Shown one piece after another: positions 45,733-53,188 of a stretch of DNA of 64,000 bases. The position numbers were made by a program, and so were the translations under genes. Under the pieces are notes generated by a model. It had not been told where the DNA came from. It saw only the letters and a program-made list of their open reading frames with translations, and made no database searches. How positions within the stretch are numbered: the first letter of the stretch is position 1; each line of letters begins with the position of its first letter. The stretch is from Dellaglioa kimchii (GTDB lineage: Bacteria > Bacillota > Bacilli > Lactobacillales > Lactobacillaceae): assembly GCF_046115505.1 (NCBI RefSeq), contig NZ_CP170736.1:1-64000 (forward strand). The letters run 5' to 3'.

Positions 45733-47445
45733 ATGCAGAAAAAAATAGTAATGGGTTTTACCATTGTTTTGGGGATTGTAGCGGCTGGATTAATGAATCA
45801 ATCAGTTTCGGCTTCATCAAAGGTAAATAATTATATACATTCTCAACATATTGCACCAAATGAGATTACAAGTGCTATCTGGGGTGGTTTTCCAACCGAT
45901 GATATGGCTTATCGTCAAGGTAAACCAGAAGGTGTTGTTGTTCATGAAACAGCTAACCCATCATCTACCATATATGGTGAGATGGCTTTTATGAAAGCCA
46001 ATTATGGTAATGCATTTGTCCACAGTTTTGTTGACGATCATAATATCATTAATATTGCAAAAACGAACGTCATGTCATGGGGTTCTGGTCCTAAAGGTAA
46101 CCAACGTTTTGTGCAATTTGAAGAAACGCGTGTTCATAGCAAGTCGGCATTTGCACGAGAAGTCAATAATGCCGCCTACTATACTGCCTATATTTTACGT
46201 CAATATGGATTGAAACCAAGTTTAGCAACTGCTAGCAATCATGGAGCGGGCGCAACAATTTGGGCACATGCAGATGTCAGTAAGTATTTAGGTGCAACAG
46301 ATCATGGTGATCCAGTTGGTTACTATAGCGAATCTGGTAGTCGATGGTTCAACGATTCATATTCAATGACAGACTTATATGATTTAATCCAAGAATATTA
46401 CACACAATTGGGTGTGAAAGTCGCATATCACAGTGCAGCTGGATCAGAGACTGTTCAGATGAATAATACCAGTTACCGTCTTTACAATCATGTTAAAGGA
46501 ACAGTCGGCGCAGTCGATAAAGGTTCAAGCAGCAAGTTAAGCGGTAAAACATTGTATGCAGATATGCGTGGTGTTAAAAATGGTAGCACTACTTGGTATC
46601 GTGTCCGTGTTAAAGGGACATCCACAAAATATTGGATTTATAGCGACGCCTTGAAATTAAGAAAAGTAAGTTACTCACCAATGAATGTTTCAGCTAAATT
46701 TAATGGTAAGTCATATCAGTTACATGATCATGTATACAATTCAGATTATCTATCTAAAAAGACAGGTGATTCGGCCAATTATAAAGATAGAACATATACA
46801 ATTAATCAAAAAGCCGTTATAACTGATTATAATGGGGCTAAATCAACGATGTACCGTATTAAAATTGGTTCAACCAATCATTGGGTTTATACAGGAGCAG
46901 TCAATAAGGATGCACTAGTTAATTTAGAAATGCATAGTGCATCTGGTTCAGAAACTGCAAAAGTTAATAGTAATAAATATATGCTATACAATTCAGTTAA
47001 GAATTCGACTGATAATACGGTTAATTATGGTTCTTCAACACAATTAACTGGGCAAACAGTGAAATTATTAGCTCGAGCAGAAAATAGAAGCCAAGGAACA
47101 ACTTGGTATCAAATTAAATCAGGATCAAATAAATATTGGGTTTATTCAAAGGCCTTAACATTTAATCAATCAATTACTTATAAGGCACTTAAACAGACTG
47201 CAACTGTAAGTACGACAAGCACTTACTACTTGCATAATCATGTTTATAATTCAGCATATTTATCAGTAACAACAGGAAGGGCAAGTGATGCTACAATTAG
47301 AGGTAAAGCAGTTAATGTAGATTGCATGGCTACAATTAAAGAAAATGGTAAAGAAGATTCATATATGTACCGTTTTACAGTTATTGAAACAGGAAAGACC
47401 TATTGGGCTTATGGTAGCGTCTTAGTTGGTCGAACGAATAGTTAA
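45733..47445 (+). CDS. Secreted N-acetylmuramoyl-L-alanine amidase (Amidase_2) with four GW/SH3-type modules
   Basis: A 570-aa peptidoglycan hydrolase. The signal peptide covers about residues 1-27 (ending QSVSA). The Amidase_2 domain (about residues 45-215) has VVVHETANPSS with zinc ligand H71, WAHADV with H179, and TDHGDPVGYY with the third ligand; E130 in VQFEETRVH is the likely catalytic glutamate. Four modules of about 80 aa follow as two pairs; the first pair is nearly identical to that of the GH73 gene upstream, and the second pair is more divergent. The start is ATG at 45733, 9 bp after AGGAG; an in-frame ATG 42 bp upstream has no ribosome binding site. It closes at a strong bidirectional terminator. 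Confidence 0.92.
   Translation: MQKKIVMGFTIVLGIVAAGLMNQSVSASSKVNNYIHSQHIAPNEITSAIWGGFPTDDMAYRQGKPEGVVVHETANPSSTIYGEMAFMKANYGNAFVHSFVDDHNIINIAKTNVMSWGSGPKGNQRFVQFEETRVHSKSAFAREVNNAAYYTAYILRQYGLKPSLATASNHGAGATIWAHADVSKYLGATDHGDPVGYYSESGSRWFNDSYSMTDLYDLIQEYYTQLGVKVAYHSAAGSETVQMNNTSYRLYNHVKGTVGAVDKGSSSKLSGKTLYADMRGVKNGSTTWYRVRVKGTSTKYWIYSDALKLRKVSYSPMNVSAKFNGKSYQLHDHVYNSDYLSKKTGDSANYKDRTYTINQKAVITDYNGAKSTMYRIKIGSTNHWVYTGAVNKDALVNLEMHSASGSETAKVNSNKYMLYNSVKNSTDNTVNYGSSTQLTGQTVKLLARAENRSQGTTWYQIKSGSNKYWVYSKALTFNQSITYKALKQTATVSTTSTYYLHNHVYNSAYLSVTTGRASDATIRGKAVNVDCMATIKENGKEDSYMYRFTVIETGKTYWAYGSVLVGRTNS
46417..46906 (+). repeat. GW-module pair, copy 2 (in the amidase gene)
   Basis: Counterpart of the pair at 45169-45664, in the same order and spacing. 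Two further, more divergent modules follow at about 46921-47170 and 47171-47440 (YMLYNSVKNST, YYLHNHVYNSAYLS), showing that the unit of duplication is a pair of modules. Confidence 0.85.
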
Positions 47446-47446
47446 A

Positions 47447-47483
47447 GCAAAAAAAGAAGCCATAAATTGGCTTCTTTTTTTGC
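47447..47483. terminator. Bidirectional terminator between amidase and rlmD
   Basis: A perfect 16-bp stem GCAAAAAAAGAAGCCA with its complement and a 5-nt loop; A and T runs on both sides serve both converging genes. Confidence 0.92.
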
Positions 47484-47484
47484 T

Positions 47485-48882
47485 TTATTTTCCTGAAGAA
47501 CGGCGTGATAATTTAACGACGGCTTCAACTTTCGATGTTTGTGGGAACATATCAACGGGTTGAATATAATCAACGCGGTATGATTTTGTTAACAATTCTA
47601 AATCTTTTGCGAGTGTCGATGGATTACATGATACATAAACAAATTTCTTAGGACGACTCTTATTGATGGCTTCAATTAATTGATCATCTAAACCTGTACG
47701 TGGTGGATCAACAACTAAGGCATCAGGTACGAAACCTTCTTCTAACCATTTAGGTAAGATATCTTCAGCTTTACCAACTTCATATGTGGTATTTTCTTGA
47801 TGTGATAGAACAGCATTTTCTCGTGCATCTTCAATCGCTTCAGGTGTTGTATCCATACCGCGAACTTCTTTAGCACCATGGGCAACATAAAGGCCAACGG
47901 TACCAACACCACAGTAAGCATCAACTAATGATTCATTTTTATCTAAGTTAAGAGCTTTGTTGATTTCATCGTATAAAACGCCAGTTTGAACTGGGTTTAA
48001 TTGGAAGAAAGCACGTGCTGATAATTTAAATTTCATTTTACCAAGACGTTCCATGATGAAGTCTTGGCCAGCGATATTAATGGTTTCGTCACCCCAAACA
48101 AGTGATGTTTCACCTTTGTTGATGTTTTGCATGACAGAAGTAACCATAGGTAATTCTTCTAAGATATGCATAACTAGTTCGCGTTTCTTAGGTAATTTTG
48201 CCGAGTTTGTGATGAAGGTTAATTGAACCTCACCGGTATCAAAAGATTCACGAACAACAAGCGTTTTAATAATACCTGATTTAGCTTCTTCATTGTAAAT
48301 AGGAATTTCGAGTTCTTCTAATAACGCAACAACGTGACGAATAACAAGCATTGTTGTAGGGCGTTGCGTACTGAATTCTTTTAAGTCTACTAAATCATGA
48401 CTCTTTGGTTTGTAAAGTCCAGCGATAACGTGACCATCTTTTTCGCGAACTTGGAATTGCGCTTTATTACGGTATTCATATGGATTTTGCATGCCGATAG
48501 TTTCTTTTAAATCATAGTGTTCATAACCACGTGGTTTATATCTTTCTAAAGATTGTACGATAACATCTTTTTTGAAAGCTAATTGGCCTTTGTAGTTTAA
48601 ATGTTCTAATTCAATTCCGCCGACTTCGCTGTATGTTGCGTCTTTTGGTTCAACGCGAACAGGACTTTGTTTACGAATTTTATGAATTTTAGCGTTGATA
48701 TAAGAATCTGCAACACTAGTGACTTCTGCTACAACGACCTCGTCTGGAAGAGCACCAGGTACGAATGTAATCTTACGTTTGTAATAGCCGATTCCTTCAC
48801 CATTAATACCTAGGCGTTTAATAGTTAAAGGGAAACGTGAACCGGCTTCAATTTCTGATCCAAATTCTTGATTGTCTGACAT
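47485..48882 (-). CDS. rlmD: 23S rRNA (uracil-5)-methyltransferase, RumA/RlmCD type
   Basis: A 465-aa SAM-dependent RNA m5U methyltransferase. An N-terminal TRAM domain (about residues 15-75, GEGIGYYKRKITFVPGALPDE) is followed by a central part and the catalytic domain with LVDAYCGVGTVGLYVA (SAM site), DALVVDPPRTGLD and VYVSCNPSTLAKDL, whose Cys is the nucleophile. At residues about 80-100, where RumA-type enzymes carry the CxxxxxCGGC cluster motif, the sequence is YSEVGGIELEHLNYKG, with no cysteine, so this version cannot bind the usual 4Fe-4S cluster. Which of the two 23S positions is modified is uncertain. It is a single gene, divergent from recX, with its own promoter. Confidence 0.92.
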   Translation of the reverse strand: MSDNQEFGSEIEAGSRFPLTIKRLGINGEGIGYYKRKITFVPGALPDEVVVAEVTSVADSYINAKIHKIRKQSPVRVEPKDATYSEVGGIELEHLNYKGQLAFKKDVIVQSLERYKPRGYEHYDLKETIGMQNPYEYRNKAQFQVREKDGHVIAGLYKPKSHDLVDLKEFSTQRPTTMLVIRHVVALLEELEIPIYNEEAKSGIIKTLVVRESFDTGEVQLTFITNSAKLPKKRELVMHILEELPMVTSVMQNINKGETSLVWGDETINIAGQDFIMERLGKMKFKLSARAFFQLNPVQTGVLYDEINKALNLDKNESLVDAYCGVGTVGLYVAHGAKEVRGMDTTPEAIEDARENAVLSHQENTTYEVGKAEDILPKWLEEGFVPDALVVDPPRTGLDDQLIEAINKSRPKKFVYVSCNPSTLAKDLELLTKSYRVDYIQPVDMFPQTSKVEAVVKLSRRSSGK

Positions 48883-48913
48883 ATTTTTATAAACTCCTTA
48901 TTGCTTTTTTCTT

Positions 48914-48942
48914 ATTATAACACAGGAATATTGGCATTTTGG
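48914..48942 (-). promoter_or_regulatory. Promoter of rlmD
   Basis: On the minus strand TGTTATAAT forms an extended -10 (48914-48922), 32 bp before the rlmD start. The -35 is weak. Confidence 0.5.
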
Positions 48943-48959
48943 CAGTTCAAAGATATAAT
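48931..48959 (+). promoter_or_regulatory. Promoter of recX-mutY
   Basis: TTGGCA (48931-48936), a 17-bp spacer and TATAAT (48954-48959), 28 bp before the recX start. It overlaps the upstream part of the divergent rlmD promoter, so the two may interfere. Confidence 0.75.
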
Positions 48960-48987
48960 AATAAGATAAGCATTTAAAGGAGTCTAT

Positions 48988-49797
48988 ATGACAAAAAAAA
49001 TTACAAAAATAACCACACAAAAACGTGCTGGACGATATAATGTCTTTCTGGATGAAAAGTATGCTTTTCCAATTGGAGAAGAAGTTCTTATTTCATTTCA
49101 TCTTGCTAAAGGGATGGAATTGGATGAAGCTTTAATTAAACAAATTGCTGATGCAGATGATCGTTCAAAAGCGTATTCAAAAGCGTTGAACTATTTATCA
49201 ACGCAAATGCGAACCGTAAAAGAGATTAAGGATTATTTGAAGAAACATGAAATTACGGAAGACGCGATTGAAGAAACAATCGAAAAGTTATATGAATTTA
49301 GATTAGTAAATGACCTTGAATATGCTAAAAGTTACGTTAGAACAATGATGCACACGTCGGATAAAGGACCAACAGTCATTCGCCAGAAGCTACGATTAAA
49401 AGGTGTTGCAGCTGAAAGTATTGATGAAGCTTTAGAGGAATTTCCAGTTGATGACCAATTAGAAAATGGGATTAAAGTCGCCGAAAAATTAGTTAAGCAT
49501 TACCACGATCAATCGTTTAATAATCTAAAGAACAAGGTTCGTCAGGCATTAATGACTAAAGGCTTTAAGTCTGATGACATTTCACAAATAATGGATGCCT
49601 TAGAACTTGAAATTGATTCCGAAGCCGAATGGGATGCACTTGTTAAACAAGGGGATAAAGTCTGGAAACGGCAACGTCGCTTGGAAGGTAGTCAGCGCGC
49701 CATGAAAGTTAAACAGGGGCTATTTCAAAAAGGGTTTCAGTTTGATGATATTAATGAATATATTGAGCTGAAAGAACAAGATGAGGCGCTTGAATGA
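48988..49797 (+). CDS. recX: Regulatory protein RecX
   Basis: A 269-aa, helix-rich modulator of RecA that blocks filament growth and recombination. The long Firmicute form has several repeats of the RecX three-helix unit: SKALNYLSTQMRTVKEIKDYL, EFRLVNDLEYAKSYVRTMMH, KGPTVIRQKLRLKGV and KVRQALMTKGFKSDDISQIM. The N-terminal KITKITTQKRAGRYNVFLDE is typical. AAAGGAG lies 7 bp before the ATG. The next gene, mutY, overlaps by four bases (ATGA), an arrangement that joins two DNA maintenance functions in one transcript. Confidence 0.95.
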   Translation: MTKKITKITTQKRAGRYNVFLDEKYAFPIGEEVLISFHLAKGMELDEALIKQIADADDRSKAYSKALNYLSTQMRTVKEIKDYLKKHEITEDAIEETIEKLYEFRLVNDLEYAKSYVRTMMHTSDKGPTVIRQKLRLKGVAAESIDEALEEFPVDDQLENGIKVAEKLVKHYHDQSFNNLKNKVRQALMTKGFKSDDISQIMDALELEIDSEAEWDALVKQGDKVWKRQRRLEGSQRAMKVKQGLFQKGFQFDDINEYIELKEQDEALE

Positions 49798-50915
49798 TAA
49801 TGTGGGATGACGCAAAAATCACAGCTTTTCAAGAGACATTGTTAACTTGGTATGATAGTGAAAAAAGGAATCTTCCTTGGCGTAGAGACCATGAACCCTA
49901 CCATATTTGGGTATCAGAAATTATGCTCCAACAAACACAAGTAAATACAGTCATACCTTATTATGAACGATTTATGGAATGGTTTCCGAGTGTTGAAAAT
50001 TTTGCTAATGCGCCAGAAGAACGTATTTTAAAAGCATGGGAAGGGCTCGGTTACTATTCAAGAGTTCGAAATATGCAAAAAGCAGCAAAACAAGTTGTTC
50101 AAGATTATGCTGGGCAATGGCCGCAAACAGCTAAGGAACTGCAAAATTTAGTTGGAATTGGGCCATATACTGCCGGAGCAATCGCAAGTATTGCTTTTAA
50201 CGAAGTTGTTCCTGCCGTTGATGGTAATGCTTTTCGTGTATTTTCACGCTTATTTGAGATAGAAGATGATATTGCGAAACCACAGACCCGACTTATTTTT
50301 GAAAAAGTTATTCAACAAGTTATTTCTAAAGAAAGACCTGGGGACTTTAACCAAGCTGTTATGGACTTGGGTTCAAGTTACATGAGTGCTAAGAATCCAG
50401 ATTCTGAACATTCTCCTGTTAAGTCGTTTAATCAAGCTTATTTAGATGGTAAAGAACTTGATTTTCCGGTGAAATCAAAGAAGCCGCGTCCGGTTGAAAT
50501 GCCCTATATTGCTTTGATAATTGAAACAGAAAAAGGGTATTTATTTGAGAAACGTTCTAGTAAAGGGATGCTCGCAAATTTATTAGCGTTTCCTTTAATT
50601 AAGTTTGAAGAACTGGAAGACAAACCAGGAGACGTGTTATTAACGGATGATTTAGTTATAAAATTAGGCCAATGGAGCCAAGATAATTTGAACCATAAGT
50701 TGATTTTTTCAGCATTAGAAGGTTCCGTCGTAAAACATACCTTTACCCATCAAAAATGGTTAATTGAATTATTTACCGTGAAAAGTAAATCGTTTGACTT
50801 AAGTTATTTTCCTGGCGAATTCATACTTGAAAAAGATTTTGACCAGATTGCAGTTCCTAAAGTACAACAAAAAATTTGGGACAAATATATCAGTCTTTCT
50901 TCAAATAAATTTTAG
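49794..50915 (+). CDS. mutY: Adenine DNA glycosylase MutY without Fe-S cluster
   Basis: A 373-aa base-excision repair enzyme that removes adenine paired with 8-oxoguanine. The catalytic glutamate is E42 (SEIMLQQTQV) and the catalytic aspartate is D143 (AVDGNAFRVF), placed after the helix-hairpin-helix LVGIGPYTAGAIASIAFN. The C-terminal NUDIX-like domain, which reads 8-oxoG, begins near residue 230 (MPYIALIIETEKGYLFEKRS). Normal MutY has four cysteines just after the DLG motif for a 4Fe-4S cluster; here the corresponding part, DLGSSYMSAKNPDSEHSPVK (191-210), has none, and the whole protein contains no cysteine. Clusterless MutY is known from lactobacilli. The ATG overlaps the recX stop; the ATG six bases on is an alternative. 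Confidence 0.95.
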   Translation: MIMWDDAKITAFQETLLTWYDSEKRNLPWRRDHEPYHIWVSEIMLQQTQVNTVIPYYERFMEWFPSVENFANAPEERILKAWEGLGYYSRVRNMQKAAKQVVQDYAGQWPQTAKELQNLVGIGPYTAGAIASIAFNEVVPAVDGNAFRVFSRLFEIEDDIAKPQTRLIFEKVIQQVISKERPGDFNQAVMDLGSSYMSAKNPDSEHSPVKSFNQAYLDGKELDFPVKSKKPRPVEMPYIALIIETEKGYLFEKRSSKGMLANLLAFPLIKFEELEDKPGDVLLTDDLVIKLGQWSQDNLNHKLIFSALEGSVVKHTFTHQKWLIELFTVKSKSFDLSYFPGEFILEKDFDQIAVPKVQQKIWDKYISLSSNKF

Positions 50916-50930
50916 TAAAATAGTTCTTTT

Positions 50931-50941
50931 TTTGGTATAAT
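50931..50941 (+). promoter_or_regulatory. Extended -10 promoter of ntdP
   Basis: TTTGGTATAAT contains TGG-TATAAT; the predicted transcript start is near 50948. The string is identical to the mnaA promoter core. Confidence 0.5.
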
Positions 50942-50997
50942 ATTCATGCAATCGATGTAAAATGCACTACGTGTTTAGAAAGTGGGTTTTGGTAGAG

Positions 50998-51555
50998 ATG
51001 AGTAATCAGTCAAAGGAGCCTAAAGAAGGCGACTTCATTACCATAAAGAGTTATAAACACGACGGTAGTTTGCATCGAACATGGCGTGATACGATGGTGT
51101 TGAAAACAAGTGAGAACATGATTATTGGGTGTAATGACCATACATTGGTGACCGAAGCAGATGGTCGACGATGGGTGACCAGAGAACCAGCAATTGTCTT
51201 TTTTCATAAACACTATTGGTTTAATATCATAGCCATGATACGTGATAACGGCGTTTCTTATTATTGTAATTTGGCTTCACCAGCCACGTTGGATAAGGAA
51301 GCTTTGAAATATATAGATTATGATTTAGATGTCAAAGTTTTCCCAGATGGTGAGAAACGGTTATTGGATGTAGATGAATATGCAGAACACGGGAAAAAAT
51401 GGGAATATTCTGACGATATCGATAAGATATTGAAGTATAACGTCCGAACACTTGTGGACTGGATAGATAACGGGAAAGGGCCATTTTCTAAAGAATATAT
51501 AGATATCTGGTACAATCGTTACCTCGAACTAGCGGAACGTGAAAATAATAAATAA
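50998..51555 (+). CDS. ntdP: Nucleoside tri-/diphosphatase NtdP (DUF402 family)
   Basis: A 185-aa DUF402 protein. Members hydrolyse nucleoside tri- and diphosphates. The start region PKEGDFITIKSYKHDGSLHR and the core WRDTMVLKTSENMIIGCNDHT, VTEADGRRWVTREPAIVFFH, YYCNLASPATLD and YIDYDLDVKVFPDG, with the acidic metal-binding residues, agree with YgaC/NtdP of Bacillus subtilis. The start is uncertain: ATG 50998 gives the usual N-terminus but only a weak GGTAGAG ribosome binding site; an in-frame TTG at 50989 and an ATG at 50962 are alternatives. It has its own extended -10 promoter after mutY and a good terminator. Confidence 0.88.
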   Translation: MSNQSKEPKEGDFITIKSYKHDGSLHRTWRDTMVLKTSENMIIGCNDHTLVTEADGRRWVTREPAIVFFHKHYWFNIIAMIRDNGVSYYCNLASPATLDKEALKYIDYDLDVKVFPDGEKRLLDVDEYAEHGKKWEYSDDIDKILKYNVRTLVDWIDNGKGPFSKEYIDIWYNRYLELAERENNK

Positions 51556-51594
51556 AAAGGATAATTCTGAATTTTAAGTAGAATTGTCCTTTTT
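51554..51594 (+). terminator. Terminator of ntdP
   Basis: A 15-bp stem AAAAAGGATAATTCT (51554-51568) pairing with 51580-51594, with one G-T wobble. It overlaps the stop codon and gives T runs on both strands. Confidence 0.85.
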
Positions 51595-51702
51595 ATTTAT
51601 TTTTTTAGTGAGGCATTTTCTAATAAATTGAGCAGTATGGTAATATATAGATAGTTTAGCAACAGAATAAAAGGATACTAGACGAAATAATATAATTAAT
51701 GA

Positions 51703-52695
51703 ATGGATGAAAAAATGGCTACTAAAGCGAATATAAAAGATGTTGCAAGTAAGGCGAACGTCTCAATTGCAACTGTATCACGTTTTTTGAATGGCAAAAC
51801 AGAGCGTATGTCCAAAGAAACAGCATCAAAAGTCCAAAATGTGATTAAAGAATTAAACTACGTCCCTAATGACGCGGCTAGACAAATGATTACAAAAAAA
51901 AGCCGGATGATTGCTACAATTGTTTCAGATGTGGATGATTATTTTGCTACAGAAATGTTTAAAGGCATTAGCTCAATTTTAGATGCACAAGGCTATACAG
52001 CCGTATTATTTGATTCCGATTCTAATAAAGCCAAAGAACAAGGTGTCCTTAGAATTATTGGTGAAAAATCATTTGATGGACTAATCATGCAACCAATACT
52101 TAGAAAAGAAGCCGATTTAAGGGATGCTGTTAGACGAGATATGCCCATCATTATTGTTGATCGAGAACTTTCTGATTCTAGTTTAGCTAATGTGGTTACG
52201 AATAACTTTGAAATTAGCCAACAAGTTACAAGATATTATCTGAATCAAGGATTTGATCAAGTGATTATCATTACTGGTGAAGTGACAGGTATTTCAACTA
52301 GAGAAGAGCGGTATAACGGAATTAAATCGGTCAGCTCTGATACGATGTTGATTGAAGTTATAGATGGCGATACGAAATTAAATCAAACATATGCTGAACT
52401 GAAAAATAGATTAATACGTGATGATAAAAGAACGCTAGTATTTGCGTTGAAGGAACGTTGGTTACTTTACTTACTACCTAAAATTATCGCTGATGGATTC
52501 ATGGTTAATCAACGGGTAGCAGTAACGGGATTTTCAGATACTGAAGTCATAAAAGCGATTAATTCAGGAACTTCGTTGATTAATCAAAATCCTTTTTTAC
52601 TAGGTGCTAGCGCAGCAGAATTATTGTTGAATGAATTAAATGGTGAAACAAATATTAAAAATAAAAAAATAATTATACCTGCTGAATTTAAGTAG
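51703..52695 (+). CDS. LacI-family transcriptional regulator
   Basis: A 330-aa repressor. The N-terminal helix-turn-helix and hinge are IKDVASKANVSIATVSRFLN (residues about 8-27) and VIKELNYVPNDAARQM; the periplasmic-binding-protein-like effector domain follows from about residue 65 (RMIATIVSDVDDYFATEMFK, then TRYYLNQGFDQVIIITG and VAVTGFSDTEVIKAI). The KdgR-type members of this family control ketogluconate and uronate use, which would fit the KDG-kinase-like gene downstream; the effector is unknown. Two perfect palindromes before the next operon are its probable operators. Start: ATG 51703 or ATG 51715; neither has a strong ribosome binding site, and a perfect TATAAT at 51691 would start the transcript almost at 51703. 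A terminator separates it from the operon. Confidence 0.85.
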   Translation: MDEKMATKANIKDVASKANVSIATVSRFLNGKTERMSKETASKVQNVIKELNYVPNDAARQMITKKSRMIATIVSDVDDYFATEMFKGISSILDAQGYTAVLFDSDSNKAKEQGVLRIIGEKSFDGLIMQPILRKEADLRDAVRRDMPIIIVDRELSDSSLANVVTNNFEISQQVTRYYLNQGFDQVIIITGEVTGISTREERYNGIKSVSSDTMLIEVIDGDTKLNQTYAELKNRLIRDDKRTLVFALKERWLLYLLPKIIADGFMVNQRVAVTGFSDTEVIKAINSGTSLINQNPFLLGASAAELLLNELNGETNIKNKKIIIPAEFK

Positions 52696-52707
52696 ATATT
52701 AATCTGG

Positions 52708-52738
52708 AAAAGACTTGCTCAATGGCAAGTCTTTTTTT
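52708..52738 (+). terminator. Terminator of the LacI-type regulator
   Basis: An 11-bp perfect stem AAAAGACTTGC/GCAAGTCTTTT with a 6-nt loop and T run. Confidence 0.88.
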
Positions 52739-52788
52739 GTCCTTAAAATATAAATTAAAGTTATAAAAAGGCTAGACACCTTACAAGA

Positions 52789-52800
52789 GTAAACGTTTAC
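52789..52800. promoter_or_regulatory. LacI-family operator O1
   Basis: The perfect 12-bp palindrome GTAAACGTTTAC with a central CpG, as bound by LacI-family proteins, lies 33 bp upstream of the -35 box. A second identical copy is 79 bp downstream, compatible with repression by looping. Confidence 0.75.
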
Positions 52801-52832
52801 CTCGTTTAGAAAGACATGTTTATATTTAAGAC

Positions 52833-52861
52833 TTGCAATTGTGGGATACTGCATATATACT
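52833..52861 (+). promoter_or_regulatory. Promoter of the HPS/PHI operon
   Basis: TTGCAA (52833-52838), a 17-bp spacer and TATACT (52856-52861). The start site predicted near 52868 coincides with operator O2, so bound repressor would block initiation. Confidence 0.7.
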
Positions 52862-52867
52862 ATCCAT

Positions 52868-52879
52868 GTAAACGTTTAC
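52868..52879. promoter_or_regulatory. LacI-family operator O2, at the transcript start
   Basis: A second perfect GTAAACGTTTAC. With its flanks (TGTAAACGTTTACC) it also fits the CcpA cre consensus except for the last base, so carbon catabolite control through the same site is possible. Confidence 0.75.
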
Positions 52880-52917
52880 CTAACTTGTCAGAAGATAATG
52901 AATTGGAGGCGCTAAAA

Positions 52918-53175
52918 ATGGATAAAAGAACTTTTTTAGATGTAGATAAATTTGCGTTGGGCTTTGCTTCTACAACTGTAGAATCTAAGTTTGAGGATGA
53001 AAGTATGGTTAAAACCGCTAAAAATTTCCTTGCAGCCTATTTGACGGCATACTATTTAGCAGAAAATTTTAACGCTATTGAACGAGAAAATTTTGATAAT
53101 AAAAATGCAGAAAAATTCGAGGACATGAATTTTGAGACATTAATGAATAGGGTAAAGAAACTCAATAAATATTAA
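52918..53175 (+). CDS. Small hypothetical protein, first gene of the HPS/PHI operon
   Basis: An 85-aa acidic, probably helical and soluble protein that I do not recognise: MDKRTFLDVDKFALGFASTT at the start, then MVKTAKNFLAAYLTAYYLAE and FEDMNFETLMNRVKKLNKY. No signal peptide, cysteines or metal-binding pattern is visible; it may bind one of the operon enzymes or a ligand. TTGGAGG lies 9 bp before the ATG at 52918; an open frame continues 34 codons upstream through both promoter and operator O2 and is not credible as coding. The next gene begins 13 bp later. Confidence 0.7.
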   Translation: MDKRTFLDVDKFALGFASTTVESKFEDESMVKTAKNFLAAYLTAYYLAENFNAIERENFDNKNAEKFEDMNFETLMNRVKKLNKY

Positions 53176-53188
53176 TATTGGAGGAAAA

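Noticed and set aside
45169..47440. Repeats that might suggest a CRISPR array
   Set aside because: The repeat units are about 240 bp, in frame and encode wall-binding modules; no short regularly spaced repeats or cas genes are present anywhere in the window.
52816..52917. N-terminal extension of the 85-aa protein
   Set aside because: The extension would be translated from DNA that contains the promoter -10 box and operator O2, upstream of or at the predicted transcript start.
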